A stretch of 64,000 nucleotides of DNA from Cytobacillus purgationiresistens (GCF_030813235.1 NZ_JAUSUB010000004.1:62001-126000), one strand, 5' to 3'; numbered from the stretch's first letter, positions 39,526-48,898 are shown. Program-made: numbers and translations. The notes: a model not told the origin generated them from the letters alone.

Positions 39526-40881
39526 TTATTCAGATTTCATAACGTCATTTAATTCCAGGAATTTTGTATTAAACTGACCTTCTACAAACTTCTCATGACT
39601 AAGAAGCTTCAAATGGAACGGAATCGTTGTATGAATTCCTTCAATGACAAACTCGCTTAAAGCTCGCTTCATCCTTGAAATCGTTTCCTCACGAGTCGCT
39701 CCATAAGTGATGACCTTCGCAATCATGGAATCGTAATATGGCGGGATTGTATATCCTGGATATGCAGCAGAATCTACACGAACACCTAGACCTCCTGGAG
39801 GTAGATACATTGTAATTTTACCTGCTGATGGCATAAAGTTTTTTTCTGGATTCTCTGCATTAATCCTGCACTCCATTGCCCAGCCCGAATATGTAACATC
39901 CTGTTGGTTGAAGTTTAAGCGCTCTCCAGAAGCTACTTTAATTTGCTCCTTAATTAGATCCACTCCTGTTACCATCTCTGTAACAGGATGCTCCACTTGA
40001 ATGCGAGTATTCATTTCCATGAAATAAAATTTACGGTTATGATAATCATATATAAATTCTATCGTGCCTGCACCTGTATAATCAACTGCTTTTGCTGCTT
40101 TTACTGCGGCGTTGCCCATTTCTTCTCTAATTTCCCCATCTAACGCAGGTGATGGAGTTTCTTCAAGAAGCTTTTGAAGACGCCTTTGGATTGAACAGTC
40201 CCTTTCACCAAGATGAACCGTATTACCAAATGAATCAGCAAGCACTTGTATTTCTACATGACGGAAATCCTCAATGTACTTTTCAATATATACACCAGCA
40301 TTTCCAAATGCAGTTAAAGCTTCCTGCTGAGTAATGTTGATGCCTTTTACCAATTCCTCTTCATTACGTGCGACGCGAATTCCTTTTCCGCCGCCTCCAG
40401 CAGTTGCTTTAATAATAACAGGATATTCGATTTTTTTCACGAGTTCAAGCGCATCTTCAGTATTCTTAATGATTCCGCTAGAGCCCGGTACAATCGGGAC
40501 ACCCGCTTCTTTCATTGTCTCACGGGCAATATCCTTTGTCCCCATTTTTGTAATCGCTTCCGGCGTAGGGCCAATAAAGGTAATATGACATTCTCTGCAT
40601 AGCTCGGCAAAGTCTGCATTCTCCGCTAAAAAGCCGTAACCGGGATGAATCCCATCACAATCTGTTAGCTTAGCCACACTAATGATGTTAGTAAAGTTCA
40701 GATAGCTATCTTTCGATGATACTGGACCGATGCAATAGGCTTCGTCCGCGAGCTGCACATGGAGTGATTCCTTATCACCCTCTGAATAAACTGCAACAGA
40801 CTCAATCCCCATTTCACGGCAGGCCCGAATGATGCGTACTGCGATTTCTCCTCTATTTGCAATTAAAACTTTCTTTATCAT
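39526..40881 (-). CDS. accC: Biotin carboxylase, acetyl-CoA carboxylase subunit
   Basis: 451-aa ATP-grasp enzyme that carboxylates biotin on AccB. Signatures: [20 protein letters not shown] at the N terminus, the glycine-rich lid [13 protein letters not shown], and the active site [15 protein letters not shown]. It follows accB by 17 nt. AccA and AccD are not in the window. It may also serve the YqjD-type carboxyltransferase at 3.3-4.9 kb. Confidence 0.96.
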   Translation of the reverse strand: MIKKVLIANRGEIAVRIIRACREMGIESVAVYSEGDKESLHVQLADEAYCIGPVSSKDSYLNFTNIISVAKLTDCDGIHPGYGFLAENADFAELCRECHITFIGPTPEAITKMGTKDIARETMKEAGVPIVPGSSGIIKNTEDALELVKKIEYPVIIKATAGGGGKGIRVARNEEELVKGINITQQEALTAFGNAGVYIEKYIEDFRHVEIQVLADSFGNTVHLGERDCSIQRRLQKLLEETPSPALDGEIREEMGNAAVKAAKAVDYTGAGTIEFIYDYHNRKFYFMEMNTRIQVEHPVTEMVTGVDLIKEQIKVASGERLNFNQQDVTYSGWAMECRINAENPEKNFMPSAGKITMYLPPGGLGVRVDSAAYPGYTIPPYYDSMIAKVITYGATREETISRMKRALSEFVIEGIHTTIPFHLKLLSHEKFVEGQFNTKFLELNDVMKSE

Positions 40882-40898
40882 GATTGAAGAAGCCCTCC

Positions 40899-41405
40899 TT
40901 ATTCAGGCTTTACTAAAAATAATGGTTGCCCGTATTCTACTAATTGTCCATCTTTAACTAAAATTTCTACAATTTCACCTTCAACCTCAGCTTCAATTTC
41001 ATTGAATAGCTTCATTGCTTCAACGATACATAAAATGGAGTCCTTGGTTACCTTAGACCCCTGTTTAACATAAGCGTCAGTTTCTGGTGAAGGAGACTGA
41101 TAGAATGTACCAACCATTGGAGAAACCACCTGATGCAAATTGGATGTGTCAATTTGCTCAGCTTCAGCAGCTGCCGGCTCTTGTTTCGTTTCCGTTTGCA
41201 ATGCTGCTGTCTGCACAGGCTTTTGCTCCATATGTACAACCTCTTGCACGACTGGTTGAACGGATGGCGAGACCGCAACCGGTACTGCAATCCCTGCTTT
41301 TTTCTTCATTTCAACTTTTGATCCTTCGTGTTCGTAAACAAATTCTTCAATATTTGACTGATCGACAAGTTTAATCAGCTCTCGAATTTCTTGGACTTTT
41401 AACAT
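40899..41405 (-). CDS. accB: Biotin carboxyl carrier protein of acetyl-CoA carboxylase
   Basis: 168-aa carrier with biotinyl lysine K132 in [16 protein letters not shown] Pro/Gln/Val-rich linker (about 40-85) connects a helical N terminus to the C-terminal biotinyl domain. It is the first gene of accB-accC-yqhY. Upstream are a candidate promoter and a short hairpin (TTCACC-GCCATT-GGTGAA) in the leader. Confidence 0.96.
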   Translation of the reverse strand: MLKVQEIRELIKLVDQSNIEEFVYEHEGSKVEMKKKAGIAVPVAVSPSVQPVVQEVVHMEQKPVQTAALQTETKQEPAAAEAEQIDTSNLHQVVSPMVGTFYQSPSPETDAYVKQGSKVTKDSILCIVEAMKLFNEIEAEVEGEIVEILVKDGQLVEYGQPLFLVKPE

Positions 41406-41495
41406 CCTTACACCCCTGTTCTCTTTTACATCTATTCACCAATGGCGGTGAAGCTAGTATGTACGATAAATTATATTTTAGGACTAGCTACTATA

Positions 41496-41525
41496 ATCAT
41501 ACGATAAGACCTTATGTAAGTTCAA
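41496..41525 (-). promoter_or_regulatory. Candidate SigA promoter of accB
   Basis: On the minus strand TTGAAC, 18 nt, TATGAT, about 90 nt before the accB start. I found no clear FapR operator. Confidence 0.45.
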
Positions 41526-41807
41526 CAGTATCTTATTGACTCACAATATTTTCTATATCAGATAATAATTATTTTAATATTTTTCTAATTGTTTTGAAAT
41601 ATTATTCTTATAATATCATTTTTCAGACTGCGAAAGCAAAATAAAGCATGACCTTACCTGGCATGCAGCAAATACCACTGTTTATTTTTATCATTTATTC
41701 ATATAAAATGGGGGTGATTTGTACAAACTGAATGCTGTTTACCAGCGATTTCTGCTAACTATTTTTGTCGTTTGCTCACTTAAGATGAATGAGCGAGAGA
41801 ACCAAAA
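41526..41807. other. Intergenic region between spoIIIAH and accB
   Basis: About 280 nt of AT-rich DNA. I see no gene with a convincing Shine-Dalgarno and no strong hairpin here. Confidence 0.6.
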
Positions 41808-41843
41808 AAATGGTGAGCCCTACCTATCTGGCTCACCATTTCA
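41808..41843 (-). terminator. Terminator of the spoIIIA operon
   Basis: AATGGTGAGCC / GGCTCACCATT stem with a 10-nt loop, then seven T on the minus strand. Confidence 0.88.
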
Positions 41844-41845
41844 CC

Positions 41846-42376
41846 TTATTTTTTCACTTGAAATTCTACTGCAACGGCTTCTAACTTGCCTAACTCATTT
41901 TTCACTTCTTGTATGATTTTATTGGCTTGTGTTCTGGAAGGCTCATCTGCCTTGACAGTGATTTTCACATTATTTCCATCCGCTTGCACTAAGACATCCT
42001 CATAGTCCATCGCCTTAATCATTGTTTCAAGTAATTCTTCTTTTTGAGCAATTTCATCCAGTTGATCTAGTTGGTCTTTAGCAGCACTAATTTCCTCAGC
42101 TGGAAGGTCAGTTGAACCTGCTACTTCTGTCAAATCTTCTCTCATCTTGCTTCTTTCATCCATTTGAGTTAGTCTTTTCTCTTCGAAGGCTTCATCTCCA
42201 GATACACTTGAAATGATATCCTCGTCACCTTTTGCTGTTTCCTCGCCTGCTTTACTTTCTTCCTGATCAGTTGTTGCTAAATTTGACTTCCCATCCGATG
42301 TCACGTAATAAACAGACAAAACAACCACTAAACTTAACATTGTCAACAGCCAAACTGTTTGCTTCTTTAATAACAT
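41846..42376 (-). CDS. spoIIIAH: Stage III sporulation protein AH
   Basis: 176-aa mother-cell channel component that binds forespore SpoIIQ across the septum. One N-terminal transmembrane helix (TVWLLTMLSLVVVLSVYYVT), an acidic, low-complexity linker, and a C-terminal YscJ/FliF-like ring-building domain (ETMIKAMDYEDVLVQADGNNVKITVKA). It directly abuts spoIIIAG. Shorter than B. subtilis SpoIIIAH (218 aa), mostly in the linker. Confidence 0.94.
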   Translation of the reverse strand: MLLKKQTVWLLTMLSLVVVLSVYYVTSDGKSNLATTDQEESKAGEETAKGDEDIISSVSGDEAFEEKRLTQMDERSKMREDLTEVAGSTDLPAEEISAAKDQLDQLDEIAQKEELLETMIKAMDYEDVLVQADGNNVKITVKADEPSRTQANKIIQEVKNELGKLEAVAVEFQVKK

Positions 42377-43045
42377 CTATGAATCCCCCTTAGTTTTTTT
42401 AGGCATAACAGATACTCTATGACTCGGAACGTCAAGCACTCTTGATACAGCCTCAATGATCCAAGATTTAACTTGTACATTTTCAGCTCCCTTTGCTACG
42501 ACAAGCACACCTCTAATGACAGGTTTTTTTGTCTCTAGTACTATAGGAACCTCTTTTTCCCCATCTCTTATAATTACAAGCTGCTCATCTTTTGACTGGT
42601 CCTCAACGACTCTTTTACCGCCTTCACGATCTATTTCATCGGTCGTTTGCGATTGTGTCGTTTTATTTTTCTCTAAGACCTTTTTCTCTGTTGCATCTAC
42701 GTTGACAACAACTGTTACATCTTCTACTCCAACAATCGCATCAAGCGCGTCTTTAATTTGAGCCACATACGCCTTTTCATAATCATCTATCGTTCCATTC
42801 CCTGAAGATCCCCCTTGACCAAACACTTCTTTTTCCTCTGTATTTTTATTTTCCTCTCCATTAAAAACGGAGAGGTCATTCGGCTTAGTATCATCTTTAA
42901 ACATGAGATTGCTGATTAGCATGATGGCAGCGCCAAAGAGGAGAACGATCAACAAGTATTGGTATTTAGCTGGCTTTTTTTCAGATTGGTTAGTCTTTGA
43001 AAGCCAATTTTTAATCCATGTTATTGGTCCTTTATCCTTATCCAT
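42377..43045 (-). CDS. spoIIIAG: Stage III sporulation protein AG
   Basis: 222-aa ring-forming component of the forespore feeding-tube channel. One transmembrane helix (YLLIVLLFGAAIMLISNLM) is followed by a ring-building domain (YVAQIKDALDAIVGVEDVTVVVNVDA...EKKVLEKNKT, in pieces). The start at ATG 43045 overlaps the spoIIIAF stop (ATGGATAA). The open frame continues 32 codons further upstream, but that part lies inside spoIIIAF and is not needed for the family length. Confidence 0.93.
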   Translation of the reverse strand: MDKDKGPITWIKNWLSKTNQSEKKPAKYQYLLIVLLFGAAIMLISNLMFKDDTKPNDLSVFNGEENKNTEEKEVFGQGGSSGNGTIDDYEKAYVAQIKDALDAIVGVEDVTVVVNVDATEKKVLEKNKTTQSQTTDEIDREGGKRVVEDQSKDEQLVIIRDGEKEVPIVLETKKPVIRGVLVVAKGAENVQVKSWIIEAVSRVLDVPSHRVSVMPKKTKGDS

Positions 43046-43679
43046 CCTTTTTTGCAATCCCCCCTTCTGTAAATACTTCAATGTTTTGCTCATCGATTTC
43101 CCAGCTCTTTGAAAGAAGAGAAGCAACTTCCTTTGGTGCATCCTTTACTTCGTTTGTTGTTAGAGGTTTACCAGTATTCACTTCTACTCTTTGTACGACT
43201 TCTACTACCTCAGCTTCTTTCTCCTCATCTATCGATCGCACTTCTACCAGTAACTTTTGAAGGTTATCAGGGAATTCAGCTTTGGCCCTTTCATCTACTA
43301 TAAATTTAATCTTAGTAATCTCTAATCCGTACTGTTCCATCAACTCCTCTTCCGCTTGTAATTCAAGGCTTTTAGTTATGTCTTCTAAAGCATATGCATG
43401 CTGTGAGGCTTGTATTTCTTTTTTCTGCAATTCTATTGAATTTTCTATATTTTTTTCTCCAGATGCTTTTAAAGTAGGAACAGATGCAGATGACAAGGCC
43501 GCTTCAAAGTCAGTCGATACTAGTTTAAAAATCGGTGTTAATATGATAGCTATGAGCAAGAGCCCTGTTACCATTTTCGTATACTTCTGCAAAGCTGAAT
43601 TTGGCAATAGCAAATCGATCACTGTAGCTAAAAGTACAAATAGAATAATGTTGGTGATCCACTCTTTTATAAAATCCAT
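43038..43679 (-). CDS. spoIIIAF: Stage III sporulation protein AF
   Basis: 213-aa membrane protein with two N-terminal transmembrane helices (IILFVLLATVIDLLLPN and MVTGLLLIAIILTPIFKLV), followed by a soluble domain of about 150 residues with a short ring-building-like fold. It starts 12 nt after spoIIIAE ends and overlaps spoIIIAG by 8 nt. Confidence 0.93.
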   Translation of the reverse strand: MDFIKEWITNIILFVLLATVIDLLLPNSALQKYTKMVTGLLLIAIILTPIFKLVSTDFEAALSSASVPTLKASGEKNIENSIELQKKEIQASQHAYALEDITKSLELQAEEELMEQYGLEITKIKFIVDERAKAEFPDNLQKLLVEVRSIDEEKEAEVVEVVQRVEVNTGKPLTTNEVKDAPKEVASLLSKSWEIDEQNIEVFTEGGIAKKDG

Positions 43680-43691
43680 TTAAGCACCTCC

Positions 43692-44918
43692 CTACCTGAC
43701 CATCATCGTTAAATTCCCTGCTGCGATGATGACTGTAATGCTAAGAAAAAACATGAGAGAAACAATCGCCAGCGCCGCAAAAATATAAATGACACTTTTG
43801 CTAATGATGTCGAGGCAGGAAATAATCGGGCCTCCGCCTAATGGTTGTAAAACGGCAGCCGCAAATTTATATATAAACGCAATCATTAAAATTTTGATTG
43901 CAGGAAAAGCGACTATAATCATAAGAATAGCGACACCTGCTATACCGACAGTGTTTTTCAAAAGAACGGATGCACTGACAACTGTATCGGTTGCATCTGT
44001 AAACATTCGACCGATTACAGGAATGAAATTGCCCGTAATAAATTTAGCCGTCCTAAGCGTCACACCATCTGTAATCGCAGTGGAAGCACCTTGTACAGAA
44101 ATAACTGCTAGAAAGACCGTTAGAAACATCCCAAGCAGCCCGATGCTCCAGTTTCGCAGCAGATTAGCCAGCTGAGTTACCTTATATTGATCGGACAGGG
44201 CACTGACAATATGCAATAAGGTGGACAGGAACAATAAAGGCAAAACAACATATTGAATCAAAAGCCCGCTCGTATTCATCAAAAATAAGATAACCGGATG
44301 AAAAAATGCCGCTGATATAATTCCACCAGATGAAGCTATGAGTGCTAATAGGAGTGGAATCAATGCCATGATGAATGAAATCATCTTGTGGATTGCTTCT
44401 TGCGAATACTCCATGGCCACATGAAAGCTATTAAGGGCAATGATCATTAAAACCATAAAAACGATGGCATACGCTGCTTTACTGACAGTGCTAGATTCAA
44501 ATGAATTTTGAAGCGATTGTAAAAACATGCTGAAAATCGTTAAAAGGATGAGCATACCCAGCAGTTTGCCGTTAACAATGAATTCATGAAAGGCAAATTT
44601 CAATGCCCCTGTAGACCATTGTTTAAAAGAGAATTCTTTTTCACCTTTTATAAAGTCGTAAAGACTCCCTTTTTGACTTTCTGGTAAAAATCCGCCGTAT
44701 TCGTTACTAATATCCTCCCAAAACTGTTTCAATTCATCTAAATGAAGCGTATCTATTTGGGAATCAACTATTTCCTGCGGACTAAAAACTTCAGTGGCAT
44801 CCTCTTTCCCGGTGATGTCTCCTTGTTCATTCGAGCCCTCTGCAGCTTGGACATTTGCAACAAACAAGAAAAAGAACAGCGAATATAACAACAGTATTTT
44901 CCGGATATTTTGCTTCAT
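43692..44918 (-). CDS. spoIIIAE: Stage III sporulation protein AE
   Basis: 408-aa polytopic membrane protein. Signal peptide (IRKILLLYSLFFFLFVANVQA) followed by an extracytoplasmic segment of about 100 residues, then seven or so transmembrane helices. It is thought to form part of the transport apparatus of the SpoIIIA-SpoIIQ complex. The length matches B. subtilis. Confidence 0.93.
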   Translation of the reverse strand: MKQNIRKILLLYSLFFFLFVANVQAAEGSNEQGDITGKEDATEVFSPQEIVDSQIDTLHLDELKQFWEDISNEYGGFLPESQKGSLYDFIKGEKEFSFKQWSTGALKFAFHEFIVNGKLLGMLILLTIFSMFLQSLQNSFESSTVSKAAYAIVFMVLMIIALNSFHVAMEYSQEAIHKMISFIMALIPLLLALIASSGGIISAAFFHPVILFLMNTSGLLIQYVVLPLLFLSTLLHIVSALSDQYKVTQLANLLRNWSIGLLGMFLTVFLAVISVQGASTAITDGVTLRTAKFITGNFIPVIGRMFTDATDTVVSASVLLKNTVGIAGVAILMIIVAFPAIKILMIAFIYKFAAAVLQPLGGGPIISCLDIISKSVIYIFAALAIVSLMFFLSITVIIAAGNLTMMVR

Positions 44919-44986
44919 CTTTACACCTCTTTACTGAAATGAGAAAGGCGGCTATCGAGGTTTTATACTAAGCAGCATTACATTGT

Positions 44987-45376
44987 TCAACTTGGTATCA
45001 TTTGAATGATTGTTTCTATCAGTACGGTCAAAATTGGAATAGCCATTGCCAAGATGAATATCTTTCCTGCCATTTCAATTTTTGCAGCAATGGCTCCTTG
45101 CCCGGCATCCTTGGTGATTTGCGAGGCAAACTCCGCAATATAAGCAATCCCGATAATTTTTAAAATGGTTTCTAAATACACCATATTAACGTTGGCATTC
45201 ACAGCTAATTTTTCAATCATATGAATGATCATATAAATTTGATCAATCAAGTATAAAAAAATAGTGCAGCCCACAAATACAACAAGCAGGAAGGCAAAGT
45301 TAGGCTTCTGTTCCTTGACAACTAAGGCGAGAAAGGTAGCGATCAGAGCAATCCCGACTATTTTTAGAATATCAAT
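44987..45376 (-). CDS. spoIIIAD: Stage III sporulation protein AD, non-canonical start codon
   Basis: Small membrane protein of the SpoIIIA complex. Homology runs from DILKIVGIALIATFLALVV to ILTVLIETIIQMIPS, covering three to four transmembrane helices. No ATG, GTG or TTG occurs in frame between the spoIIIAC stop and residue 35. The frame there reads stop, AAG GGG GGG TTC GCC ATT GAT. I propose ATT (45374-45376), 6 nt after AAAAGGGGGGG, giving 129 aa, close to the roughly 133 aa of B. subtilis. Starting at the internal GTG (45274) would delete the first helix. A sequencing error at TTC GCC is the main alternative. Confidence 0.8.
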   Translation of the reverse strand: MDILKIVGIALIATFLALVVKEQKPNFAFLLVVFVGCTIFLYLIDQIYMIIHMIEKLAVNANVNMVYLETILKIIGIAYIAEFASQITKDAGQGAIAAKIEMAGKIFILAMAIPILTVLIETIIQMIPS

Positions 45377-45391
45377 GGCGAACCCCCCCTT

Positions 45392-45598
45392 TTAGCCCTG
45401 GAATAGAAAGACGGATTTGATTTTCTGAAATAGGTTATCCACTACGGAAGCAACCATAAATAAAATATAAATAAAGCCAAATAATGTGACCCATTGGGCA
45501 TATTCTTTCTTGCCTACTTGATCTAAAATCGTATGCAAGAAAGCAACGACAATGCCCACACCCGCTATCTTAAAGATTATATCTACGTCTAAGCCCAT
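45392..45598 (-). CDS. spoIIIAC: Stage III sporulation protein AC
   Basis: 68-aa protein with two transmembrane helices (IIFKIAGVGIVVAFLHTIL and WVTLFGFIYILFMVASVV). Length equals that of B. subtilis SpoIIIAC. It lies between spoIIIAB and spoIIIAD and its stop is in the same reading frame as spoIIIAD. Confidence 0.94.
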   Translation of the reverse strand: MGLDVDIIFKIAGVGIVVAFLHTILDQVGKKEYAQWVTLFGFIYILFMVASVVDNLFQKIKSVFLFQG

Positions 45599-45647
45599 TC
45601 TTCTCTCCTCCTAAGCTTCTCCATCCTTGGGAAATGCTTTATTCGTT

Positions 45648-46163
45648 TCAAATCAATAAAATGATGAGCAAAAGACCTGATAAGAATCCGAGACTTTTCG
45701 CCATCCTTTCATATTTGGCCTGCTTGTCATATGCATCTGCTTCTTCTCTTTCTAGATGGGCCAGGGTCAACTGAATTTGCTTTTGCTGCGATATGCGGTC
45801 ATGTCTTCCTAATGTCTCGCCAAACTGCTTCATAATCTCGTATTCTCCACGCTTTAAAGCAGTTGATTTCCATATTTCTTTTAAACTTTTCTCCCATGCT
45901 TCATTCACCGTTGTTTCCGTATCCGTTAACTTTTTAGAGAAAGAATGAAAGAATGTTGAAAGGGGCTTAGCCAGCTGGGCCGCCAATCTCCTTGATGCCT
46001 CATGCAAGGGGGTGTGCCCATACATGATTTCAGCCTCCAATGATTGCAGGGCTGACTTTAATAATCGAAGCTGACGCGGACGTTCACTTAAATGCCTTGA
46101 AAACTCAAATCCAACTAAAGTCGTTGCAACAATGATTAACACCGCACCGAATAATTTAATCAT
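45648..46163 (-). CDS. spoIIIAB: Stage III sporulation protein AB
   Basis: 171-aa protein with one transmembrane helix at each end (FGAVLIIVATTLVGF and GFLSGLLLIILLI) and a charged helical core resembling GspF-type secretion components. The ATG directly follows the spoIIIAA stop. It likely docks the SpoIIIAA ATPase to the membrane complex. Confidence 0.94.
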   Translation of the reverse strand: MIKLFGAVLIIVATTLVGFEFSRHLSERPRQLRLLKSALQSLEAEIMYGHTPLHEASRRLAAQLAKPLSTFFHSFSKKLTDTETTVNEAWEKSLKEIWKSTALKRGEYEIMKQFGETLGRHDRISQQKQIQLTLAHLEREEADAYDKQAKYERMAKSLGFLSGLLLIILLI

Positions 46164-47087
46164 TTATGGCACCCTCACTTGTTGAAGAACTTCTTTACCA
46201 TCAGCATTTCTGATTGCTTGTACACTTCCGGGCCCGGCACGCCGATTTAACTCGACAAACCGCTCAAAAATCCCTAAGTTCAGTAGCGGTTCCAGAATAG
46301 GCCGCTTTTTTATGTCTGCATATGAATAGCCATGAGTGGTTGTGATCAGCTTGATTCCTGCATTGACAGCCTCCATGACTGCCTCTACGTCCTCCTTGCT
46401 GCCAAGTTCATCCACTACTAAAATTTCCGGACTCATCGAGCGAATCATCATCATCATTCCTTCTGCCTTCGGACAGGAATCAAGCACGTCCACCCTTGCT
46501 CCAAAGGTCATTTGCGGAATACCGCCGACACTGCCTGCAATCTCTGAACGTTCATCGACAATGCCCACTTTCTTTGCTGGAAAATGATGATGCTCATCTC
46601 CTGTAGAAACGATTCTGGCGATATCACGCAGTAATGTCGTTTTTCCTGTTTGTGGAGCACCAATGATCATTGTATGAAGCCAGTCACCTCTATAAATATT
46701 CGGAACAAGTTTTTCAGCAATCCCAATTTTCTCTTTAGCGATCCTTATATTAAAGGATGAAACATCCCTAATTGCTTTAACCTTTCCTTCTTCAAGAATG
46801 ACCTTTCCTGCCAGCCCTACACGATGCCCACCTTCTATAGTGATATATCCTCTTCGCAACTCTTCTTCGAGTGTATATATCGAAAAATGACTAATTTTAT
46901 TTAATAAATGAATAGCATCATCCGCCGTGACTACATATGGCAAAAGTACGTATTTTCCTTTATCAGCGATTTCCAATGGTCGGTTAATGCGCACGCGTAT
47001 CTCTTCTAAACTGCTTAACTGTCGAGAAGGCAGTTGCATGATTACTTCAGTTATGGATTTCGGCAAAAAAGTTAGAATGGGTTCCAA
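46164..47087 (-). CDS. spoIIIAA: Stage III sporulation protein AA (ATPase)
   Basis: Secretion-type ATPase of the SpoIIIA-Q channel. Walker A is GAPQTGKTTLLR and the Walker B region ILVVDELGSKED. I place the start at TTG 47087 because AAAGGAGG lies 10 nt upstream and the product is then 307 aa, the length of the B. subtilis protein. An upstream frame beginning at 47171 would overlap the SigE promoter and cannot be translated from that transcript. Confidence 0.95.
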   Translation of the reverse strand: MEPILTFLPKSITEVIMQLPSRQLSSLEEIRVRINRPLEIADKGKYVLLPYVVTADDAIHLLNKISHFSIYTLEEELRRGYITIEGGHRVGLAGKVILEEGKVKAIRDVSSFNIRIAKEKIGIAEKLVPNIYRGDWLHTMIIGAPQTGKTTLLRDIARIVSTGDEHHHFPAKKVGIVDERSEIAGSVGGIPQMTFGARVDVLDSCPKAEGMMMMIRSMSPEILVVDELGSKEDVEAVMEAVNAGIKLITTTHGYSYADIKKRPILEPLLNLGIFERFVELNRRAGPGSVQAIRNADGKEVLQQVRVP

Positions 47088-47158
47088 CTCGAAAGTTCCT
47101 CCTTTAAAAAAATGATTAGATGTTAGCATCAATATAGGACTAGCATCTCCTGTATTAA

Positions 47159-47187
47159 AATGTATGCCCACTTTGCGACATTATGAC
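47159..47187 (-). promoter_or_regulatory. SigE promoter of the spoIIIA operon
   Basis: On the minus strand GTCATAAT, 13 nt, CATACATT. Both elements fit the mother-cell SigE consensus (-35 KMATAWW, -10 CATACAnT). It lies 72 nt before the TTG start of spoIIIAA. Confidence 0.82.
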
Positions 47188-47263
47188 TTTGATTTCTTTT
47201 TCAAATAATCCTAACAAGAGAAGGAACAATAAACGTAAATAGATATAACGGAGGGATTGGAAG

Positions 47264-48631
47264 ATGAAAGTAAAAATCTTTTATGTGTTGATTACAATTT
47301 TTTGTGTTTTTTTAGTTGAAAACAGCTGTTTATCAGAAACACAAGCTTTAGCATCCGCGGAGGTGAATGGGCCCAAAAATGTGATTCTCATGATTGGTGA
47401 TGGTATGGGAGTAGGTCAAATTGAAATCGCAAGACAACTGGAGTACGGCAAAAACGGACGATTGTTTTTAGAAACGCTCCCGCAGACTGCACTCGTCCAT
47501 ACCTATTCCGCCAACGGAATCGTAACTGATTCTGCGGCTGCCGGGACTGCTTTAGCTACTGGAAAGAAAACAAATAACGGGATGATTGGCATCAATCCTA
47601 ATGGAAAAGAAGTCGATAGCATTTTAGATTTGTTTAGGAAAGATGGCAAAAAAACAGGGGTTATTTCAACAAACTCAGTAACAGATGCAACGCCTGCTGC
47701 CTTTACAGCAAGTGCAATTGATCGCTGGGCCAACCAAGCAGATATTGCCAGACAGCAAATTGAAAATGGGGTTGATGTTGTCTTAGGCGGCGGACAAAGT
47801 TATTTTCAAGAAGATTTATTAGCAAAGGCTAGAAAGAATGGCTATAAGCTTGTGAGAAGTAAAAATGAACTCGTGAATATGAAGGGAGATAGGCTTCTCG
47901 GGTTATTCGCCCCTATTCATATGAGCTTCAAGGCCGACCGCAAACACATACAAAGCTCAGAACCCTCCTTAAAATTAATGTCAAAAAAAGCAATTGAATT
48001 ATTAAATAAACAGGATGGCTTTTTTTTAATGATAGAGGGCGCAAGAATAGATCATGCTGCACACGCTGCTGACATAGCAGGGGTATGGAAGGAGACAATC
48101 GAATTTGACGAAGCAGTCAAGTATACCAAAAACTGGGCAGAAAAGGACAAAAATACATTGGTTATCGTCCTGGCTGATCATGAAACGATGGGCTTATCCG
48201 GAACAGAGCCGCTTAATATAAAAGCCTTAAAGTCAATAAAGGCTTCAACGGAATATATCGTTTCGCAATTTAAGAAAGATAAAAATGGCACGGGGTATGA
48301 CTTGACATCCATGCATACCGTAATGAAAGAATATGCGGGAATCGACTTAACAGACGAAGAATTAAAGGATGTACATGATCGAATAATGAGTTCGAGAGGA
48401 AAAGTTTATCCACAAAACAAAGCAGCATGGGAAATTGGAAGCTTAATTGCAGAGAAGAATCACGCAGGAATTGTAACAAGTAAGATTCGAACACTAAGCT
48501 CAGCCGGAGGGCATACAGGAAACCCAATTATTCTCATGGCCTACGGCAAAGGTGAGGAAGAGTTTCACGGAGTGCTTGATAATACAGATATACCAAAAAA
48601 AATCGCTCTATTGATGGGATATGAACTTTAA
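47264..48631 (+). CDS. Secreted alkaline phosphatase
   Basis: 455-aa alkaline phosphatase of the PhoA/PhoB family. A signal peptide (KIFYVLITIFCVFLVENSC) precedes the mature enzyme. Active-site pieces: MIGDGMGVGQ (metal Asp), TDSAAAGTALATGKKTNNG (nucleophilic Ser), DHAAHAAD, ADHETMG and SAGGHTGNP (zinc ligands). The Shine-Dalgarno GGAGGGATTGGAAG precedes the ATG. It faces away from spoIIIAA and is not part of the usual spoIIIA-efp gene order. Some TTCAAA/CTAACA-like direct repeats lie upstream, but they are too poor to call a PhoP box. Confidence 0.93.
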   Translation: MKVKIFYVLITIFCVFLVENSCLSETQALASAEVNGPKNVILMIGDGMGVGQIEIARQLEYGKNGRLFLETLPQTALVHTYSANGIVTDSAAAGTALATGKKTNNGMIGINPNGKEVDSILDLFRKDGKKTGVISTNSVTDATPAAFTASAIDRWANQADIARQQIENGVDVVLGGGQSYFQEDLLAKARKNGYKLVRSKNELVNMKGDRLLGLFAPIHMSFKADRKHIQSSEPSLKLMSKKAIELLNKQDGFFLMIEGARIDHAAHAADIAGVWKETIEFDEAVKYTKNWAEKDKNTLVIVLADHETMGLSGTEPLNIKALKSIKASTEYIVSQFKKDKNGTGYDLTSMHTVMKEYAGIDLTDEELKDVHDRIMSSRGKVYPQNKAAWEIGSLIAEKNHAGIVTSKIRTLSSAGGHTGNPIILMAYGKGEEEFHGVLDNTDIPKKIALLMGYEL

Positions 48632-48660
48632 TGGCGTAGCTGCTATCTAAATTCGCAAAT

Positions 48661-48701
48661 AAAAAAAACATGCCAACCATTAGGTCGGAGCATGTTTTTT
48701 G
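48661..48701. terminator. Bidirectional terminator between phosphatase and 6S-like RNA genes
   Basis: AAAAACATGC / GCATGTTTTT outer stem with an inner CCAACC/GGTCGG helix. On the minus strand it ends in TTTTTTTTATT, on the plus in TTTTTTG. Confidence 0.88.
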
Positions 48702-48893
48702 ATCAAGTATGTAAGCCGCTGTTGCCGCCGATTTATATGGAGTTTCAGACCTGCTCCACCAGGTGGGTGCTCTCAATTGCTATCCTAAGCGTCCTGAACG
48801 AAGCAGGCATGTTAATCCAGCAATGATGTCGAACTCCCAAAAAATACGTAAAGGTGAAACTTCATATACAAACGAACAACGCAGCCTTGATGT
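48702..48893 (-). ncRNA. 6S-like regulatory RNA
   Basis: About 190 nt that fold on the minus strand into one long, interrupted hairpin. The closing stem pairs ATCAAG with CTTGAT and GCTG..TTG with CAACAGC. A long helix pairs 48853-48870 with 48732-48751 (AGTTTCA/TGAAACT and ATATG/CATAT cores). A large open central bubble follows, with a small CCACC/GGTGG hairpin on its 3' side, then a terminal stem (TTGCT/AGCAA) capped by CCTG..CAGG. This is the layout and size of 6S RNA, which sequesters SigA-RNA polymerase. A SigA-like promoter and a terminator flank it exactly. No protein frame fits. The assignment rests on architecture, not on a family search. Confidence 0.6.
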
Positions 48894-48898
48894 TTATT

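Noticed and set aside
41719..41916. 65-codon plus-strand frame downstream of spoIIIAH
   Set aside because: It runs antisense into spoIIIAH and across its terminator, and its TTG is too close to the purine-rich stretch.
43046..43141. Longer N terminus of spoIIIAG
   Set aside because: It lies wholly inside spoIIIAF and is not similar to the family; ATG 43045 overlaps the spoIIIAF stop in the usual way.
47088..47171. Longer N terminus of spoIIIAA
   Set aside because: It overlaps the SigE promoter, whereas TTG 47087 has a strong Shine-Dalgarno and gives the family length.
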